This document shows, in pieces, positions 46,172 to 56,279 of a stretch of DNA of 64,000 nt. The first letter of the stretch is position 1. Every line of letters starts with the position of its first letter. Under the pieces are notes generated by a model. The model had not been told where the DNA came from and ran no database searches. It saw only the letters and a list, made by a program, of their open reading frames with translations. Made by a program: the position numbers and the translations under genes. The stretch is from Mycolicibacterium elephantis DSM 44368 (GTDB lineage Bacteria; Actinomycetota; Actinomycetes; Mycobacteriales; Mycobacteriaceae): positions 49,670 through 113,669 of the forward strand of contig NZ_ATDN01000017.1 of NCBI RefSeq assembly GCF_004014805.1, in the 5' to 3' direction.

Positions 46172-46808
46172 GTGCCTCTCCCTGGGTTTGGTCCTGGCCG
46201 CGGAACGCGTCGTACATGGTGGAGTCGACCATCAGGCCCTCGGTGAACACCTCGAGGGCCGGCAGCATCATCTCCTCGCTGTAGTCACGCAGCACGGCGC
46301 GTAAATCGGTTGGGGTGTCGTGCAATTGCAGGAACATCAGGAAGCTGCCGGCGCCGCTGAGCGCCACGTACCTGGCTCGCGCTGCGGGGTCGCGGCTGGG
46401 TTTGAGGACGCCGTTGCGCACGCCCTCGTCCATGTACTCCTCGGCGTCGGCGATCATCTTGCGCCACAGCGTCTTTGCCAGCTCACTGCCGGACTGCATA
46501 CTGCGCACGAGGTACGCCATCAGCGGGGCGTAGGACTCGATCTCGGCCATCTGGGCGAACCACGTCGCCGGATCGTTGGCCCGCATCGACTCCAGCTTTC
46601 CGCTGCGTACCTCTTCGGCGATGTAGTCGTCGCAGGCTTTTCGAAGGCCCTCCTTGGAGCCGAAGTGGTGGATCACCAGCGCGGCCGAGACGCCGGCCGC
46701 CTCGGCGACCGCCCGCAGGCCCACGTTGAACCCGTGCTCACCCCACTGGGCGATAGCGGCATCGCGGATCCGCGCGCTGGCCGTGCGATCGTCAGGCGCT
46801 GAACGCAT
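46146..46808 (-). CDS. TetR-family repressor of the ABC exporter operon (Rv1219c-like)
   Basis: This 220-residue regulator has an N-terminal TetR helix-turn-helix (about residues 10-56: RDAAIAQWGEHGFNVGLRAVAEAAGVSAALVIHHFGSKEGL) and a ligand-binding helical domain. It heads the exporter operon. The start ATG is within a small palindrome (TGAAC-gcat-GTTCA), and an 18-base operator-like palindrome lies just upstream, indicating autoregulation. TAGCAT 7 bases before the ATG suggests a leaderless mRNA. Confidence 0.88.
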   Translation of the reverse strand: MRSAPDDRTASARIRDAAIAQWGEHGFNVGLRAVAEAAGVSAALVIHHFGSKEGLRKACDDYIAEEVRSGKLESMRANDPATWFAQMAEIESYAPLMAYLVRSMQSGSELAKTLWRKMIADAEEYMDEGVRNGVLKPSRDPAARARYVALSGAGSFLMFLQLHDTPTDLRAVLRDYSEEMMLPALEVFTEGLMVDSTMYDAFRGQDQTQGEAHDYDVATS

Positions 46809-46817
46809 GTTCAGTAT

Positions 46818-46835
46818 GCTAAACGCGCGTTCAGC
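46818..46835. promoter_or_regulatory. TetR operator candidate
   Basis: GCTAAACGCGCGTTCAGC is an 18-base palindrome with a single mismatched pair and a perfect AACGCGCGTT core. It overlaps the candidate minus-strand -10 box TAGCAT (46821-46816), so a bound repressor would block the promoter. A second, smaller palindrome TGAACgcatGTTCA covers the start codon (46800-46812). Confidence 0.6.
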
Positions 46836-46854
46836 TGATGGTCAAGCCTCCGCC

Positions 46855-46914
46855 GCGAGCAGACGTGTACACCCCCAAAATTCGCGGAAAGAGGGGGTGT
46901 TCGCGTCTGCTCGC
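46855..46914 (+). repeat. 60-base inverted-repeat element, family B copy 2
   Basis: Ends GCGAGCAGAC and GTCTGCTCGC are perfect; pairing continues over 20 of 22 positions per arm, with runs of C and G nearest the 16-base loop. It lies between the TetR start and the methyltransferase stop. It is in the same orientation as copy 1 at 25613-25672. Confidence 0.85.
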
Positions 46915-46933
46915 GCGGGAAAGGGAAAGGGAA

Positions 46934-47593
46934 TCAGTCGCGGGCGGCGGCGAGCAGGCCGTCGCCAAGCGGAATCAGCACCGGTGTGAGTCGCTCGTCC
47001 TCGGCGATCAACCGCGCGGCCTCGCGCACGGCAGTCACCTCGGCGTCGTTGGCGCGGGGATCCCCGGCGCGGCCGTCCAAGGCGGCGTGGTGCACCACGA
47101 TCGCGCCGCCGGGCCGCAGCAGCCGCACGCCCTCGACGACGAACTGCGGCTGATCGATCGGGTCGGCGTCGATGAACACCAAGTCGTAGGACTCGTCGGC
47201 CAGCCTGGTGAGCACTTCCTGCGCCCTGCCGCTGATCAGCCGCGTCCGGCCGGGCCCGATGCCCGCCTCGGTGAACGCCTGCTTGGCGATGCGCTGGTGC
47301 TCGGGTTCGACGTCGATCGTGGTGAGCACGCCGTCCTCACGCATGCCCGACAACAACCACAGCCCGCTGATCCCCGCTCCGGTGCCCACCTCGACCACGG
47401 CCTTGGCCGCGGTCAGCTTCGCGAACACGCACAGCAGCGCCCCGACCGCCGGGGTGACCGCGTCCGCCCCGATGTCGTCGGCGCGCTCCCGGGCCGCCGC
47501 CACTATCGCGTCCTCGGAGATCGACTGCTCGGCGTGCGCGACGATCGACTCAGCGCGGCTTTGCTGACCGCTGCTGTCGTCGGTGCTTGCCAT
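46934..47593 (-). CDS. SAM-dependent O-methyltransferase (Rv1220c-like)
   Basis: This 219-residue Rossmann-fold enzyme is of the catechol-O-methyltransferase-like type 3 family. The SAM-binding motif [14 protein letters not shown] (about residue 66), the acidic TTIDVEPEH and the metal-binding [13 protein letters not shown] are present. It is divergent from sigE, as in M. tuberculosis. Substrate unknown. Confidence 0.88.
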   Translation of the reverse strand: MASTDDSSGQQSRAESIVAHAEQSISEDAIVAAARERADDIGADAVTPAVGALLCVFAKLTAAKAVVEVGTGAGISGLWLLSGMREDGVLTTIDVEPEHQRIAKQAFTEAGIGPGRTRLISGRAQEVLTRLADESYDLVFIDADPIDQPQFVVEGVRLLRPGGAIVVHHAALDGRAGDPRANDAEVTAVREAARLIAEDERLTPVLIPLGDGLLAAARD

Positions 47594-47707
47594 GCCCGCA
47601 GCGTAGAGCCAACCCGCGCGGCCCGACAGCCCGACACGCCCGGACCGCCAGGGCGGAATCGGGCCGGAGCGGCGCGGTTTTCGCAGGTGAAAAACGGGTA
47701 GAAAGCA

Positions 47708-47727
47708 TTCTCAGGAAACGTTCAGTT
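47708..47727 (+). promoter_or_regulatory. Candidate direct half-sites upstream of sigE
   Basis: TTCTCAGG (47708-47715) and GTTCAGTT (47720-47727) are loosely repeated in the 177-base region before sigE. They resemble the loose direct repeats described for the stress regulator MprA, which acts at sigE in M. tuberculosis. This is a weak pattern match. Confidence 0.25.
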
Positions 47728-47770
47728 TGCTCATATGCGAACCACACCAGGGTCGGAGACCGTATTGCCC

Positions 47771-48529
47771 ATGGACGACGGCACACGCTGGCACTACGGG
47801 AATAAGCACCCCGACTTTCGCGTTTTCGCGGACATCGAGCCGTCGATACGCAATGACGGCTGTGACCAGGAGGATTTGACGATCAACTCACGTGCTCTCA
47901 ACGCTCCGGTTTCCATGGCCCACCTGCCGCAATACACGGACGGGTCGTGGGTCGAGCCCGCCGACGAGCTGACTGGCACCGCGGTGTTCGACGCCACCGG
48001 TGACAAGTCGACGATGCCGTCGTGGGACGAGCTGGTGCGTCAGCACGCCGATCGGGTGTACCGCCTGGCCTACCGGCTTTCCGGCAATCAGCACGACGCC
48101 GAGGACCTGACCCAGGAGACCTTCATCCGCGTCTTCCGCTCGCTGCAGAACTACCAGCCCGGCACGTTCGAGGGCTGGCTGCACCGCATCACGACGAACC
48201 TGTTCCTCGACATGGTGCGCAGGCGGGCCCGCATCCGGATGGAAGCATTGCCGGAGGACTACGAGCGGGTGCCCGCCGACAGCCCGAACCCCGAGCAGAT
48301 CTACCACGACTCGCGGTTGGGCCCCGACCTGCAGGCCGCGCTCGACTCGCTGGCCCCGGAATTTCGCGCCGCGGTCGTGCTGTGCGACATCGAGGGTCTG
48401 TCCTACGAGGAGATCGGCGCCACGCTCGACGTCAAGCTGGGCACCGTGCGCAGCCGCATCCACCGCGGACGCCAGGCGCTGCGCGAATATCTGGCCAAGC
48501 ACAGCAACGAGACGGCAACAACAGCCTGA
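47771..48529 (+). CDS. sigE: ECF sigma factor SigE
   Basis: This 252-residue sigma factor controls the surface-stress response. Regions 2 ([20 protein letters not shown]) and 4 ([20 protein letters not shown]) are nearly those of M. tuberculosis SigE. ATG at 47771 gives a length close to it; ATG at 47735 has no ribosome site, and shorter forms could start at 47876 (TTG directly after AGGAGG) or ATG 47915. M. tuberculosis sigE is known to use several starts. The block sigE-rseA-htrA-tatB is intact, linking the sigma factor to its anti-sigma factor and a target protease. Confidence 0.93.
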   Translation: MDDGTRWHYGNKHPDFRVFADIEPSIRNDGCDQEDLTINSRALNAPVSMAHLPQYTDGSWVEPADELTGTAVFDATGDKSTMPSWDELVRQHADRVYRLAYRLSGNQHDAEDLTQETFIRVFRSLQNYQPGTFEGWLHRITTNLFLDMVRRRARIRMEALPEDYERVPADSPNPEQIYHDSRLGPDLQAALDSLAPEFRAAVVLCDIEGLSYEEIGATLDVKLGTVRSRIHRGRQALREYLAKHSNETATTA

Positions 48530-48619
48530 CTCGCGGGCCCTCGGCGCATGCGCCGCGCTACATTCGAGGGTAAGCACCGGCAGTAAGCACCGAAAATGCG
48601 AAACGAAAGGAGCTCGGTG

Positions 48620-49015
48620 ATGGTCGACCGGGGACATGTGTTCCGTCGGGCGTTTTCCTGGCTGCCTTCTCAGTTCGCCTCGCAGAGCGACGCACCGGTC
48701 GGCCCGCGGCAGTTCAGCTCCACCGAGCACCTCTCCACCGAGGCCATCGCCGCGTTCGTCGACGGTGAGCTGCGGATGACCGCGCACCTGCGTGCGGCCA
48801 GCCACATGTCGCTGTGTCCGCAGTGCGCGGCAGAGGTGGACGCCCAGCGTCAGGCGCGGGCGGCGTTGCGGGAGTCGCGCCCCGTCGACATGCCGGCGGA
48901 ACTGTTGGGCCTGTTATCGGAGATCCCGCGGCAAGCTCCGTGCCAGCCATCCGCGGAGGCTGAGTCGACGCAGTTTGCTGAGGGCGTGACGCGATCCTGG
49001 CGTAAGCGCCGGTAG
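48620..49015 (+). CDS. rseA: Anti-sigma-E factor RseA
   Basis: This 131-residue zinc-associated anti-sigma factor binds and holds SigE. The ZAS motif is visible as H-x3-C-x2-C in SHMSLCPQC, preceded by LSTEAIAAFVDGELRM. No membrane helix is present. AGGAG before 48617/48620 fits either GTG or ATG. Two direct copies of GTAAGCACCG lie just upstream (48570-48579, 48583-48592), and a perfect GGCGCATGCGCC palindrome follows the sigE stop. Confidence 0.9.
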   Translation: MVDRGHVFRRAFSWLPSQFASQSDAPVGPRQFSSTEHLSTEAIAAFVDGELRMTAHLRAASHMSLCPQCAAEVDAQRQARAALRESRPVDMPAELLGLLSEIPRQAPCQPSAEAESTQFAEGVTRSWRKRR

Positions 49016-49089
49016 GGTAGTGCGGACAGAAGCAGCAGCTCGCGTGGGCGATCGCGGGCGCTTCCACAGCTTCCACAGAGGATGATTGA

Positions 49090-50583
<1,494 letters not shown>

Positions 50584-50584
50584 C

Positions 50585-50995
50585 ATGTTCGCCAACGTCG
50601 GCTGGGGCGAGATGCTCATCCTGGTCATCGCCGGGTTGGTGATTCTCGGACCCGAACGGCTGCCCGGGGCGATCCGCTGGACGGCGGGCGCGCTGCGGCA
50701 GGCCCGCGACTACATCAGCGGTGCCACCAACCAGCTGCGCGAAGACCTCGGCCCGGAGTTCGACGATCTGCGAGAGCCGTTGGGGGAGCTGAACAAACTG
50801 CGCGGCATGTCGCCGCGCGCCGCCCTCACCAAACACCTGCTCGACGGCGACGACTCGATCTTCACGGGCCGATTCGACCGGCCCTCGGTGGACAAGCCGG
50901 TGAGCTCACCGGCGCCGACCCCGCAGGTGCCGCCATCGTCGGCCGCCCCGCCGCAACCGCCCGCGACGACGCCGTTCGACACCGACGCCACCTGA
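50585..50995 (+). CDS. tatB: Sec-independent translocase subunit TatB
   Basis: This 136-residue protein has the TatA/B N-terminus: a short periplasmic end, membrane helix ([13 protein letters not shown]), the PERLP hinge and an amphipathic helix, then a Pro-rich tail. It binds twin-arginine signal peptides with TatC. Its ATG follows the htrA stop by one base, so the two are cotranslated. Confidence 0.92.
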   Translation: MFANVGWGEMLILVIAGLVILGPERLPGAIRWTAGALRQARDYISGATNQLREDLGPEFDDLREPLGELNKLRGMSPRAALTKHLLDGDDSIFTGRFDRPSVDKPVSSPAPTPQVPPSSAAPPQPPATTPFDTDAT

Positions 50996-51010
50996 GGCGC
51001 GGGTCGAGGC

Positions 51011-51661
51011 TCAGATGAAGTACTTCTCGTCCCCGGTCGGGTATCCGCCGCCGTTGGTGGCGATGTGGACGTGGTCGAAGTGGTTGGCGGTTTCGTTGCC
51101 GTAGTCGGCGGTCCAGCTCGGCGCGCCGACACCCGGATAGAACCCCTGGCGCCAGATGACGTGGATGACGCCCCACCGTTTGGCGTTGGCCAACGCGAAG
51201 CCGGCGATCTGGTTGCCGAGCTCGACGCCCTTCTCGCTGCCGTGGTTGGGAATCATCACGTCGAGGGCCAGGCCGTTGGGATGCCACTTCAGGGGATCCT
51301 GGCGGAAGCCGCCGATGGTGCTGACCTCCGGGAACAGCACGGACAGGGCGCGGGCCACTCGAATGGTGTTGACCTGCAAGCCGTTCTCGGGCGCGACACC
51401 GGGCGGTAACTCGAAGGGGACCGCCGCGCTGGCCACCGGCGCGCTCGCGGCCATCAGCTCGGCCTCGGTGGGGGTGTAGATCGGGGGCTCGCCGGGGGGT
51501 TTGGCCACAGGGGCGTTCGGCGCGGGGTTCGCGGCGGGGGTGTGGACGGGGCCCTCGGCGGTCTGGGCGTAGATCAGGCCCGCGGACAAGACGATCGAGG
51601 CGACCAGCGCCAACCACCGGCCGCGGCCGTTGGCTAACCGGTCTTTACCCACGGACAGCAC
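51011..51661 (-). CDS. Secreted peptidoglycan peptidase-like protein (M15/ARB_07466-like domain)
   Basis: This 216-residue protein has an N-terminal membrane anchor or signal (WLALVASIVLSAGLIYA), a Pro-rich linker and a C-terminal domain with metal-ligand-like motifs WHPNGLALDVMIPN and HFDHVHIATNGG. The HxxGxAxD-like and HVH pattern is that of D,D-peptidase/LAS-type folds seen in actinobacterial exported proteins. Activity is inferred. Confidence 0.65.
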   Translation of the reverse strand: MLSVGKDRLANGRGRWLALVASIVLSAGLIYAQTAEGPVHTPAANPAPNAPVAKPPGEPPIYTPTEAELMAASAPVASAAVPFELPPGVAPENGLQVNTIRVARALSVLFPEVSTIGGFRQDPLKWHPNGLALDVMIPNHGSEKGVELGNQIAGFALANAKRWGVIHVIWRQGFYPGVGAPSWTADYGNETANHFDHVHIATNGGGYPTGDEKYFI

Positions 51662-51715
51662 TGTAACGCCGTGAAATGCGCCCTGTGGCGATGTTCGGCA
51701 TCGGACACGCGACCG

Positions 51716-52855
51716 TTATTGCCGGCCCGCCGGATCCAGACCGAGGGACATGCCGGCCAGGCCGCGCTTGCGGCTCGCCAGCGCGTCGGCGATGCGGCGC
51801 AACTCCTTGCCGGCCGCCGAGTCCGGCGCCGAGAGCACCAGCGGCACCCCCGAGTCGCCCGCCGTCACCAGGGCGGGATCCAGCGGCACCTGGCCGAGCA
51901 ACGGCACGTCGGCGCCGACGGCACGCGACAGCCGCTCGGCGACCTGCGCGCCGCCGCCCTCACCGAAGATCTGCATCGTGGTGCCGTCGGGCAGCTGCAG
52001 CCCGGCCATGTTCTCCACCACGCCGACGATGCGCTGGCGGGTCTGCAGCGCGATCGCGCCGGCGCGCTCGGCGACCTCGGCCGCCGCCGCCTGCGGGGTG
52101 GTGACCACGAGGATCTCCGCGCCCGGGATCAGCTGGGCCACCGAGATGGCCACGTCCCCGGTGCCCGGCGGCAGGTCGAGCAGCAGCACGTCCAGATCGC
52201 CCCAGTAGACGTCGGCCAGGAACTGCTGCAGCGCGCGGTGCAGCATCGGTCCGCGCCACACTACCGGGGTGTTGCCCTTGGTGAACATCGCGATCGAGAT
52301 CACCCGGACGTCGTGGGCGACCGGCGGCAGGATCATCGACTCGACCTGGGTCGGGCGGTCGGTGGTGCCCATCATCCGCGGCACGGAGTGGCCGTAGATG
52401 TCGGCGTCGAGCACGCCGACCGAGAGGCCGCGCGCGGCCATCGCGGCCGCGATGTTCACCGTGACACTCGACTTGCCGACCCCGCCCTTACCGGAGGCGA
52501 CGGCGTAGACCCGGGTCAGCGAGCCCGGCTGCGCGAACGGGATGACCGGCTCGCGCGCGTCGCCGCGCAGTTGCTTGCGCAGTTCGGTACGTTGCTCGTC
52601 GCTCATCACGTCGAGGCTGACCTTGACCGCACCGGTGCCGGGGACATCGGCGACGGCGCGGCTGACCTGATCGGAGATCTCGGTCTTCTTCGGACACGCG
52701 GCGGTGGTCAGGTACACCTCCACGTGGACGCCGCCGTCGGGTTCGGCGGTGACGTTCTTCACCATGCCGAGCTCGGTGATCGGCCGCCGCAGCTCGGGGT
52801 CGATCACCTTGGTCAGCGCGGTACGGACCGCAGTTTCAAGGTCAGATCCGGACAC
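51716..52855 (-). CDS. mrp: Mrp/NBP35-family iron-sulfur carrier ATPase
   Basis: This 379-residue protein has an N-terminal DUF59 (MIP18-like) domain (about 1-90) and a deviant P-loop GKGGVGKSSV (about residue 120), then DLPPGTGDVAISV. The family carries or delivers iron-sulfur clusters. Usual CxxC cluster ligands are not obvious in this protein. It is in the Rv1229c position and is followed by the lytic transglycosylase upstream on the strand. Confidence 0.92.
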   Translation of the reverse strand: MSGSDLETAVRTALTKVIDPELRRPITELGMVKNVTAEPDGGVHVEVYLTTAACPKKTEISDQVSRAVADVPGTGAVKVSLDVMSDEQRTELRKQLRGDAREPVIPFAQPGSLTRVYAVASGKGGVGKSSVTVNIAAAMAARGLSVGVLDADIYGHSVPRMMGTTDRPTQVESMILPPVAHDVRVISIAMFTKGNTPVVWRGPMLHRALQQFLADVYWGDLDVLLLDLPPGTGDVAISVAQLIPGAEILVVTTPQAAAAEVAERAGAIALQTRQRIVGVVENMAGLQLPDGTTMQIFGEGGGAQVAERLSRAVGADVPLLGQVPLDPALVTAGDSGVPLVLSAPDSAAGKELRRIADALASRKRGLAGMSLGLDPAGRQ

Positions 52856-52888
52856 GCCCCCGAGTCTAGGCCGACTCGAAAAGCGTGA

Positions 52889-54334
52889 TTAAGCCACCGG
52901 TCCCGGCAGTGGCCCGGGGGCAGCGGGCGCGGCGACCGGACCTGGTGCGGGACCTGGTGCCGGACCTGGAGCGGGCCCGGGCGCGGGCGGCATCGGGCCC
53001 ATCGGGGCGGGCGGTGCCAGCGGCCCCGGCGGTGCCGGTGGGGCCAGCAGGGGCGGTCCCGGCGGCAGCATCGGCTGCGCCTGGGGCGGCCCGCCGAGCG
53101 CGGGCTGCAACGGTGGCGGCGGAACGGTGTCCTCGATGCAGAACACCGCGCACTGCGGCTGCGGCTCCGGCTGCTGCATCCACGGCGGCGTCCACGGCGG
53201 CGGCACCGGCGCTTCCGGTTTCGGCGGCAGCTGCGGCATCGGTCCGGGCAGCGGTCCGAGCTGTTGACCTGGGGCGAAGCCCGGCACGCTGGCAATCTGG
53301 TTGGCGACGCTGTCACGCTGCAGCAGCGACATCAGCGCCATCGGATCCCCTTCGGGCAGCGCCAGCGCGTTGATGGGCAACCCGGGGCCCAACCCTTCGT
53401 AGTTCTCCAGGTGCATGTCGCCGACGCCGAGCGAGGGAACCGAACCGGTGATCGGCGGCAGGTCCATCGGGACCACGCCGGTGGCGTAGGCGGCGGCCCA
53501 GCCCATCACGTTGCGGGCGTAGGCCACCGAGTTGTTGTAGCGCAGGATCGCGGCCATCACGTCGGACTGGTTGCGCAGGTTCATCCCGCCGCTGCACAGG
53601 TAACGGGCCGCAGCCAGCGTCGAGTCGAACAGGTTCTGCACCTCGGCCTTGCCGTCGCCGTCGCCGTCGGAGGCGTAACGCGCCCAGGTGCCCGGCAGGA
53701 ACTGCATCGGCCCCATCGCGCGGGCATAGGTGACGCGATCGGCGGTGCGGCTCTGCACGATGATCTCGTTTCCGGGCAGTGTGCCGTCCAGCGTGGGGCC
53801 GTAGATCGGTCGGACCGCGGTGCCGCTGGCGTCGGTGGCGCCGCCGTTGGCGTGCATCGACTCGATACGGCCGATGCCCGCCAGCAGGTTCCAGCTGACA
53901 CCGCAGTTCGGTTGGGCCGCGGCCATGATCCGCTCGGCGTTGCGGTACGCCGACAACGCCATCCCTGGAATACCCAGTGCGCCAGGCGAGTTCACCACGG
54001 CAGCGGGCGGGGGCGAGGACGTCGAGGTGGAGGCGATGTGGAAGGGTGACGGCGACTTGGTGACGGCGACGACGGAGGCGCCGGCGCGGTTCCCCGGCGA
54101 GGGTTCGACGGCGGCCAACGGCGTCACCGCCGCGTCGCGCACCTGCGTCCGGGTGGACTGTGCGGACGCACCGACGCTGCCCGCCAAGATGACGGGGGTG
54201 ATGATGGCCACGGCCATGCCCGCCCGGACCCGGGGCGGGGACAGCACTTCATGCACACGCGGATTCGGCTTTTTCAGCACGCGCCCCGCTTGGCGCCGCA
54301 CAGCCTTGAGGGCGGCGACTCCCCTTATGTGCAC
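52889..54334 (-). CDS. Lytic transglycosylase, secreted, Pro-rich tail
   Basis: This 481-residue protein (Rv1230c-like) has a signal/anchor (about 35-60), an SLT/MltB-like domain with GVSWNLLAGIGRIESMHA carrying the catalytic Glu, followed by RAMGPMQFLPGTW and RYNNSVAYARNVMGWA, and a Pro/Gly-rich tail of over 100 residues (PAPGPAPGP repeats). It cleaves peptidoglycan glycan strands. GTG start at 54334. The 94-base leader holds GTAAC-aacacc-GTTA and a TATGGT -10-like box. Confidence 0.88.
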   Translation of the reverse strand: MHIRGVAALKAVRRQAGRVLKKPNPRVHEVLSPPRVRAGMAVAIITPVILAGSVGASAQSTRTQVRDAAVTPLAAVEPSPGNRAGASVVAVTKSPSPFHIASTSTSSPPPAAVVNSPGALGIPGMALSAYRNAERIMAAAQPNCGVSWNLLAGIGRIESMHANGGATDASGTAVRPIYGPTLDGTLPGNEIIVQSRTADRVTYARAMGPMQFLPGTWARYASDGDGDGKAEVQNLFDSTLAAARYLCSGGMNLRNQSDVMAAILRYNNSVAYARNVMGWAAAYATGVVPMDLPPITGSVPSLGVGDMHLENYEGLGPGLPINALALPEGDPMALMSLLQRDSVANQIASVPGFAPGQQLGPLPGPMPQLPPKPEAPVPPPWTPPWMQQPEPQPQCAVFCIEDTVPPPPLQPALGGPPQAQPMLPPGPPLLAPPAPPGPLAPPAPMGPMPPAPGPAPGPAPGPAPGPVAAPAAPGPLPGPVA

Positions 54335-54428
54335 TCAACCGTCCTTGTCTGCGATCGCTTGTGAACCAGGTCACCATACCTAGTCGATAACGGTGTTGTT
54401 ACAGCAATCGCGTTAGACGATGCAAGCG

Positions 54429-54971
54429 TTATCTCCGGGCGCGCCGCTCCACACCCTCGGCGCGGCCGGTGTCGTCGTCGGTGACGGCCCCCGGTTGCTG
54501 TAATTGGGCCAGCATGTCGCGCAGCTCGTCGAGTTCCCGGCGCAGATAGTCGCGGGTCGCGACCTCGCCGACCGCCAGCCGCAGAGCGGCCAGCTCACGA
54601 GCCAGGTATTCGGTGTCGGCCTTGGTCTGTGCCGCCCGGCGACGGTCCTCGTCGAGCGCCACCCGGTCGCGGTTCTCCTGCCGGTTCTGTGCCAACAGGA
54701 TCAACGGCGCCGCGTAGGCGGCCTGCGTCGAGAACGCCAGGTTGAGCAGGATGAACGGATAGGGGTCCCAACGCAGGCTGACAGCAAACAGATTCAGCGT
54801 GATCCAGACGACGACGAGGATCGTCTGCCAGGCCAGATATCGGCCGGTGCCCAGAAACCGGGCGATCCCCTCGCTGACCCGGCCGACCGCCTCCGGGTCG
54901 TAGTTGAGCCCGAACCGGCGCCGCGACGTCAGCGGCGTGTCCAGCCGGCCCCTGGGCGACGGCTCGGTCAT
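54429..54971 (-). CDS. DUF1003 membrane protein
   Basis: This 180-residue protein has two membrane helices (LAWQTILVVVWITLNLF and PFILLNLAFSTQAAYAAPLIL) followed by a charged coiled-coil tail. The NFDPYPFILLNL-type motif (here RWDPYPFILLNLAFS) defines DUF1003. It matches Rv1231c and overlaps the MgtE-N/CBS gene by 4 bases, so the two probably act together, perhaps in Mg2+ homeostasis. Confidence 0.85.
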   Translation of the reverse strand: MTEPSPRGRLDTPLTSRRRFGLNYDPEAVGRVSEGIARFLGTGRYLAWQTILVVVWITLNLFAVSLRWDPYPFILLNLAFSTQAAYAAPLILLAQNRQENRDRVALDEDRRRAAQTKADTEYLARELAALRLAVGEVATRDYLRRELDELRDMLAQLQQPGAVTDDDTGRAEGVERRARR

Positions 54972-56260
54972 GGCGCCCCCTCGGCGCCGAAGAGCTCGGG
55001 TTCTTCGGTCTCGCGCCAGTCTTCGGGCAGCAGGTGGTCGAGCAGGTCGTCGACCGAGACCGCGCCCAGCAGATGGTTCTCGTCGTCCACGACCGCCCCG
55101 CAGACCAGGTTGTAGGCCGCGAAATACCGCGTCACCGCCGACAGCGAGTCCTCGGGCGCCAGGTTGGGCAGATCGGTGTCGACGATGCCGCTGACCAGGT
55201 CGGCCGGCGGCTCGCGGAGCAGCCGCTGCAGATGCACACAGCCGAGATAGTGGCCGGTCGGAGTGGCCGTCGGCGGGCGCACCACGAACACCAGCGAGGC
55301 CAACGCCGGGGTCAGATCCGGGTCACGGACCCGCGCCAGCGCCTCGGCCACCGTGGTGTCGGGCGCGAGCACGACCGGTTCGGAGGTCATCAACCCGCCC
55401 GCGGTGTTGGGCGAATGCGACAGCAGCCGGCGCACGTCCTCGGAGTCCTCCGGGTCCATCCGGCGCAGATAGTGTTCGGCCTCCGACGGGTTCATCGCGC
55501 CCAACAGGTCGGCGGCGTCGTCGGGGTCCATCGCCTCGAGCACGCGGGCCGACCGCTCGGCGGGCAACCGCTTGACCATGTCGGTCTGGTCGTCCTCGGG
55601 CAGTTCCTGCAGCACGTCTGCCAGCCGTTCGTCGTCGAGGGCGTTGATCAGCTCATAGCGCCGCTTGACGGGCAGTTCGCGGATCGCCTCGGCGACCTCG
55701 ACCGCGCGTTGCCCCTCGAACTGTGCGAGCAGCTGCGCGACGCCCTGGTCGGGCATCGCCAGCCCCGACGGCGTCAGCCCGTGCACCCGCCGCCAGTCGA
55801 CGACATACACGTTGCTGCGGCGGCCCAGCCGACGGTGTTGGCGCACGGCCACCTTCGTGACCACCCAGTCCCGGGTGCGGGTCTGTTCGATGCCCAAATC
55901 GACGACGATCAGGTCGATTCCGGCCAGGTGTTCCAACTCGGGATCGTCGACACGGACCCGGGTTTCGATGATCTGGCCCAGCACCAGCACCTCGCCCGGG
56001 CGCTGAGCGAACCGGCGCAGCGAGACACTGCCGGTCGCCAACGTCACCGCGCCCGGCTCGATCGACGTCACGCGCAGAATCGGAACGAAAATCCTTCGGC
56101 GGGTGAGCAATTCGAGGACAAGCCCAAGCACCCGCGGTTGTTGACGCACGATGCTGATGCTGACCACCACATCGCGGACGCGGCCGATGGACTCACCGTC
56201 GGGGCCCAGTACCACCATCCCCGCGAGTCGGGCCGCATAGACCCTGTTCACCGCCGCCAT
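54968..56260 (-). CDS. MgtE N-terminal/CBS-domain protein without transport domain
   Basis: This 430-residue protein (Rv1232c-like) has a PRC-barrel-like start (VYAARLAGMVVLGPDGESIG), an MgtE_N superhelix (PEDDQTDMVKRLPAERSARVLEAMDPDDAADLLG) and a CBS pair with SVDDLLDHLLPEDW at the end. MgtE Mg2+ channels have these plus a membrane domain, which is absent here. The coupled DUF1003 protein could supply the membrane part. Confidence 0.88.
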   Translation of the reverse strand: MAAVNRVYAARLAGMVVLGPDGESIGRVRDVVVSISIVRQQPRVLGLVLELLTRRRIFVPILRVTSIEPGAVTLATGSVSLRRFAQRPGEVLVLGQIIETRVRVDDPELEHLAGIDLIVVDLGIEQTRTRDWVVTKVAVRQHRRLGRRSNVYVVDWRRVHGLTPSGLAMPDQGVAQLLAQFEGQRAVEVAEAIRELPVKRRYELINALDDERLADVLQELPEDDQTDMVKRLPAERSARVLEAMDPDDAADLLGAMNPSEAEHYLRRMDPEDSEDVRRLLSHSPNTAGGLMTSEPVVLAPDTTVAEALARVRDPDLTPALASLVFVVRPPTATPTGHYLGCVHLQRLLREPPADLVSGIVDTDLPNLAPEDSLSAVTRYFAAYNLVCGAVVDDENHLLGAVSVDDLLDHLLPEDWRETEEPELFGAEGAP

Positions 56261-56279
56261 ACGTCAAAGGGTAGAGAGT

